From Scytonema sp. UIC 10036 (GTDB taxonomy: Bacteria; Cyanobacteriota; Cyanobacteriia; Cyanobacteriales; Nostocaceae): 45,736 bases of DNA. Positions within the stretch are counted from its first letter, which is position 1, and each line of letters begins with the position of its first letter. The notes beneath the pieces were generated by a model, which saw only the letters and a list, made by a program, of their open reading frames with translations, did no database searches and was not told the DNA's origin. Shown here piece by piece: positions 43,949-45,736 of the stretch. A program made the position numbers and the translations under genes. The stretch lies in assembly GCF_009725235.1 (NCBI RefSeq), contig NZ_WJFC01000100.1, positions 1-45,736 on the forward strand, written 5' to 3'.

Positions 43949-45313
43949 CTAACCCAATTGCTCCATCAAACACTCAGCAATCCGTCTTGCAGCACCTGGT
44001 TTACCCATTCGCCGCACGCCATTTTCTGCAATGACTTGTAAAGTATCGGGATTGTATAAGAGACTTCGCACGACACTAGCAGCTGCACCTGGGTCTTGAA
44101 TGAGAATCACTGAAGGTCCTAAAAGACGGCTTTGAGCTTCAGCAAAGGCAGCTGTAAACTGAGGACCCTTTCCGGGAAAGATAATCGCAGGTTTGCCTAA
44201 ACCCACAAATTGTTCTGTTGCCGTTCCTGCCATTGCAATGGCTAAATCTGCCATATGCAAACAATCATTATAAGCGTTTTGAGTGAGTACACAATAAGCA
44301 TTTTTCTGCTTAAATGACACGGCATTTTTATCGGCAATTTTCACCGGGCAATCTGCATGGGAACGCCAACCTTGAGATTGCAGCATTTGGCGCATACTCT
44401 CAAAATGCAAGCTGGGCGCGATCGCACCCAAGAATACCACTGTCTTAGAAGAATGTCCTATAAAATCTCGTTCCTGAAACAGTGCCATTATTGCAGAAAC
44501 AGCGATCGTAATTTGATACCAGTTATCGTAAGCTTCTGGAGGACGGGAACCAGGTAACAGAGTCACAACCAAAGGTCGAACAACTTCCTCTTGTTCTGCA
44601 TCAGGATTGTAAAATCGTTGAGTGGGAAAAGATGGTTCCAACCCATCCATCATGGGGTTGCCCAAATCAAATGCAGGAATTGAGAAATTTGTCAATATCT
44701 CTGATGTGAGTGAGTCTCTAGGAAATACAGCTTTGCAACGAGGACGGCTCATCAGCCAACGTTCCCAAGGATGATAAACCGAACCGGAAAAGTTTTCCAA
44801 CCGTGTAGCTTGGTTTTTCCGTTTTAATATTCCAATTTCATCTCGCACGTAATATTCCGATCTTGCCGTCCCCACAAAAGCATAATTGGTGTTGCTTAAA
44901 GATGCAAATAATAGTGGAACAATATCTCCTACTGCCAAGATAGCATTTTTATACCCCAATCTTTTTTGAGTGTTAACCCACTTGCGTATAGCTTTCATCT
45001 GATCGAGCGTCAGTTGTAACAAACCACCCTGTACATCTCGCACAAATTGGCGTCCATCCATGTACACAAAACCACCACTAGGCATGGTACGTACCGAACC
45101 AATGATGGGGATATCTAACTGATGGTAGGCGTGTCCCTGTCCTACTATTGGTAATGCGAAAATCTCTAGTGGATTGGGTTGTTGTAGAAGTTCCTGCAAA
45201 ATACGAACGGCAATGACATCTTCCCCGTGTCCGTTACTAATAGCAAGTAATCGCAAGCGAGAAGTTTCGTTTTGGTACTGAGAGGCTAGGGGTAGTTGTG
45301 ATATATCGCTCAT
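43949..45313 (-). CDS. Lipid-A-disaccharide synthase-related protein
   Basis: A 454-residue LpxB-related glycosyltransferase-like protein of the cyanobacterial subgroup (lipid-A-disaccharide synthase-related). LLAISNGHGEDVIAVRIL is the N-terminal signature of this subgroup, and ATEQFVGLGKPAIIFPGKGPQ is the C-terminal nucleotide-sugar-binding region. Canonical LpxB joins UDP-diacylglucosamine and lipid X; this subgroup has not been assigned a reaction in general. The ATG at 45313 (MSDIS) is preferred over TTG at 45322. It diverges from an outer-membrane or exported protein gene, consistent with envelope biogenesis. Confidence 0.85.
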   Translation of the reverse strand: MSDISQLPLASQYQNETSRLRLLAISNGHGEDVIAVRILQELLQQPNPLEIFALPIVGQGHAYHQLDIPIIGSVRTMPSGGFVYMDGRQFVRDVQGGLLQLTLDQMKAIRKWVNTQKRLGYKNAILAVGDIVPLLFASLSNTNYAFVGTARSEYYVRDEIGILKRKNQATRLENFSGSVYHPWERWLMSRPRCKAVFPRDSLTSEILTNFSIPAFDLGNPMMDGLEPSFPTQRFYNPDAEQEEVVRPLVVTLLPGSRPPEAYDNWYQITIAVSAIMALFQERDFIGHSSKTVVFLGAIAPSLHFESMRQMLQSQGWRSHADCPVKIADKNAVSFKQKNAYCVLTQNAYNDCLHMADLAIAMAGTATEQFVGLGKPAIIFPGKGPQFTAAFAEAQSRLLGPSVILIQDPGAAASVVRSLLYNPDTLQVIAENGVRRMGKPGAARRIAECLMEQLG

Positions 45314-45467
45314 GAGAAACAAAAACTTAAAATTAACTGTCTTTTGGGATAAGAGGGATACATGGGGGTATCAATAATCGGCGAAGCAGCTGGAAGTTAG
45401 TACTATCCCCATTGCCCAACCTCTGTAGAAAATTACATGCTAACTCCCAGTAAATCAGGCTAGTATT

Positions 45468-45736
45468 ATGCGAGTTTCTTCTGCTGCACTTTTTACTCTA
45501 GCGACTTTAACGGCTAGCAATGTCACTCAACAAGCAATAGCTGCTCCTTCTAATGTTCCCACGCAAGCTGAGAATGTTAACAACATCGTAGTTCCCACGG
45601 CTGAAGAAACACCTGTACAATCGGAGGCGATCTCCCAACCAGAAACTATAACCGTTGAACAATTTTCTCAAAAATCAGGGTTTGAGGACAAGGGGGACAG
45701 GGAAGACACGGGGGACAAGGGAGACCCGGGGGACAC
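45468..45736 (+). CDS. Exported protein, 5' part (possible Omp85/BamA-type)
   Basis: The frame is open to the window edge. The start RVSSAALFTLATLTASNVTQ is a signal peptide, followed by a polar Thr/Val/Glu-rich linker (NNIVVPTAEETPVQSEA). That layout resembles the N-terminus of cyanobacterial Omp85/BamA proteins, and a lipid-A-related gene lies next door. However, the POTRA domains are outside the window, so the family call is a guess. The last visible codons (KGDREDTGDKGD) are encoded by a GGGGGACAAGG-type repeat. Confidence 0.5.
   Translation, partial: MRVSSAALFTLATLTASNVTQQAIAAPSNVPTQAENVNNIVVPTAEETPVQSEAISQPETITVEQFSQKSGFEDKGDREDTGDKGDPGD
45684..45736. repeat. GGGGGACAAGG-type short tandem repeat
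   Basis: Five to six degenerate decamers of GGGGACAAGG type run off the window end inside the open frame of the preceding gene. Such repeats are common in intergenic DNA of cyanobacteria, so presence in a coding region is unusual. Confidence 0.75.

Overview
The window comes from a filamentous, probably heterocyst-forming cyanobacterium. Evidence: frequent GCGATCGC-type (HIP1) octamers, heptameric short tandem repeats (TGACCAG, TGACAAA, TACCCCC), many REP/MITE-like palindromes, and typical cyanobacterial families (DUF4058, Uma2, DUF928, CHASE2, CHAT-TPR, pentapeptide, PAO/Tic55-type Rieske oxygenase, PAP/fibrillin). The exact genus cannot be read from the sequence.

Layout. (1) 1-2403 is a nest of mobile elements. 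The 3' end of one group II intron (1-75) interrupts the reverse-transcriptase gene of a second group II intron (76-1183), which itself interrupts a tnpB-like gene (1184-2403). (2) 2413-5509 holds a methyltransferase, a PhzF-family enzyme and a DUF4058 protein. (3) 5477-7343 is a DUF1772 membrane-protein gene split by a 1.37-kb element that encodes IsrB, the HNH-less relative of IscB, with an upstream HEARO/omega-RNA-like leader. Removing the element restores the host frame exactly. (4) 7530-12712 holds a P-loop kinase-like protein, KptA, and a two-gene unit with an exported CxxCH (heme c) protein and a hypothetical partner. (5) 13653-25894 is a surface and caspase-like locus. A CHAT/CASPASE-like plus CHASE2 membrane protein and a DUF928 protein lie on the + strand. 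Converging on them is a three-gene unit (- strand): TpsA hemagglutinin, TpsB/ShlB transporter and an exported TPR-CHAT protein. (6) 26651-28663 is a two-RCK ion channel-like protein with a degenerate pore signature. (7) 29.1-31.6 kb is a graveyard of toxin-antitoxin and TpsA fragments, with one intact UPF0175/DUF3368 pair and a 112-bp MITE. (8) 31.7-37.0 kb holds Uma2 proteins, a pentapeptide protein, a fibrillin and a PAO-like Rieske oxygenase. (9) 37461-43864 holds three signalling proteins: an ethylene-receptor-like hybrid histidine kinase, and divergently a REC-kinase and a dCache hybrid kinase. (10) 43949-end holds a lipid-A-disaccharide synthase-related protein and the divergent start of an exported, possibly Omp85-type, protein.

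How parts may work together. In the TPS locus, TpsB would export TpsA, while the TPR-CHAT and CHAT-CHASE2 proteins carry intact His/Cys dyads that could process or sense a surface or periplasmic signal; this coupling is inference. In the IsrB element, the host DUF1772 promoter would read through the guide-supplying flank into the omega-RNA and isrB, since all are co-directional. The sensor kinases at 37-44 kb could form one signalling neighbourhood, with an N-terminal domain whose spacing matches the copper/ethylene-binding residues of plant ETR1.
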